A DNA stretch of 13,708 nucleotides from Weissella koreensis KCTC 3621 (GTDB lineage: Bacteria; Bacillota; Bacilli; Lactobacillales; Lactobacillaceae): assembly GCF_000277645.1 (NCBI RefSeq), contig NZ_AKGG01000017.1, positions 3,158 to 16,865 of the forward strand, given 5' to 3'. The translations under genes were made by a program, and so were the position numbers. Below the pieces are notes generated by a model. That model did no database searches. It had not been told where the DNA came from and worked only from the letters and a program-made list of their open reading frames with translations. Within the stretch, counting starts at the first letter, position 1. Every line of letters begins with the position of its first letter. Of this stretch, positions 13,421 to 13,708 are shown in pieces.

Positions 13421-13708
13421 TTACTTAAGCTTCTTCCAAACAATCATTCCAGCTAATAATGTTAACACTGCACTGATTAACCCAGTTACTGTAAGTTTTT
13501 GTGATGCCGTATTGGGCAATAAAGTTTCTACGTTCTTCGTAATGTTTTCAACAATATCGTCATTTTTATCATTTCCATTTGAAGTATCTTTATTATCTTC
13601 TGGATTATTATTATCTGGTATAACAGGTAACTCTGGGGTATTAGGAATTTGTGGTAAGACCGGTGTAATTCCCTTCAACAATGTGTTCTTCACATTGTAG
13701 CCCTCGAC
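13421..13708 (-). CDS. C-terminal end of a sortase-anchored surface protein (LPNTA)
   Basis: The last 95 codons of a gene that continues beyond the right edge; the frame is open to the edge, so the GTG at 13693 is not the true start. A Pro-rich stretch (VLPQIPNTPELPVIPDNNN) and an Asp/Asn-rich linker lead to a cell-wall sorting signal: LPNTA, a hydrophobic span (LTVTGLISAVLTLLAGMIVW) and the basic tail KKLK. The protein would be exported, cleaved by a sortase and attached to peptidoglycan. The motif has Ala in place of Gly of LPXTG; class D sortase SrtC of Bacillus anthracis is known to use LPNTA, while lactobacilli often tolerate changes at this position. The functional N-terminal domains are outside the window. 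Confidence 0.88.
   Translation of the reverse strand, partial: VEGYNVKNTLLKGITPVLPQIPNTPELPVIPDNNNPEDNKDTSNGNDKNDDIVENITKNVETLLPNTASQKLTVTGLISAVLTLLAGMIVWKKLK

Noticed and set aside
13383..13700. 105-codon plus-strand ORF at the right edge
   Set aside because: Antisense of the surface-protein tail, whose sorting signal identifies the real frame; it also begins inside the terminator.
1..13708. CRISPR arrays, tRNA, rRNA, insertion sequences or phage integration sites
   Set aside because: No regularly spaced repeats, cloverleaf-like sequence, transposase motifs or flanking terminal repeats were seen on either strand.

Overview
The window is AT-rich DNA with compact, mostly single-gene transcription units, strong GGAGG-type ribosome binding sites and U-tailed hairpin terminators. 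Together with gene families common in lactic acid bacteria (ArsR-rhodanese, CPA1 antiporter with a GVHG motif, DUF606/YdcZ-type transporter, sortase-anchored surface protein), this suggests a low-G+C Firmicute, most likely a member of the Lactobacillaceae. That assignment is inference from protein style and base composition. No rRNA, tRNA, CRISPR array, insertion sequence or phage gene is visible.

Layout. (1) 1-1040: the first codons of a minus-strand gene running off the left edge, then an ArsR-family regulator fused to a rhodanese domain. Both have the same promoter-operator block, a perfect ATTCAAT-N6-ATTGAAT dyad directly after the -10 box, so they probably form one regulon that senses sulfane sulfur or a related stress. 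(2) 1040-5070: a surface-glycosylation-like region, all on the minus strand. It contains a Crp/Fnr-type regulator, a decayed secreted Ser/Asn-rich protein downstream of it, and a two-gene unit of an unrecognised Tyr-rich, Cys-free protein plus a GT4 glycosyltransferase of the TagE/TarM type that lacks the usual inserted domain. Short broken coding stretches lie upstream of this pair. The region looks like an eroding accessory locus. (3) 5150-7100: a YhgE/ABC-2-type membrane protein divergent from a TetR regulator, with a small dyad between them. (4) 7112-9333: an alpha/beta hydrolase divergent from an aldo/keto reductase, separated by a 503-bp spacer rich in dyads, one of which lies inside a consensus promoter. 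(5) 9333-11966: a CPA1 Na+/H+ antiporter divergent from a LysR regulator, with overlapping -35 boxes. (6) 12045-12989: a DUF606/YdcZ-type DMT transporter. (7) 13359-13708: the C-terminal end of a cell-wall-anchored protein with an LPNTA sorting signal.

Three regulator/target pairs follow the usual divergent arrangement (TetR/permease, LysR/antiporter) or autoregulated arrangement (ArsR-rhodanese). No regulator is adjacent to the hydrolase/aldo-keto reductase pair, although its spacer has the most operator-like structure in the window. The least explained parts are the GT4 plus unknown-protein pair with decayed frames around it, and the dyad-rich spacer at 7946-8448. No clearly new system can be claimed from sequence alone.
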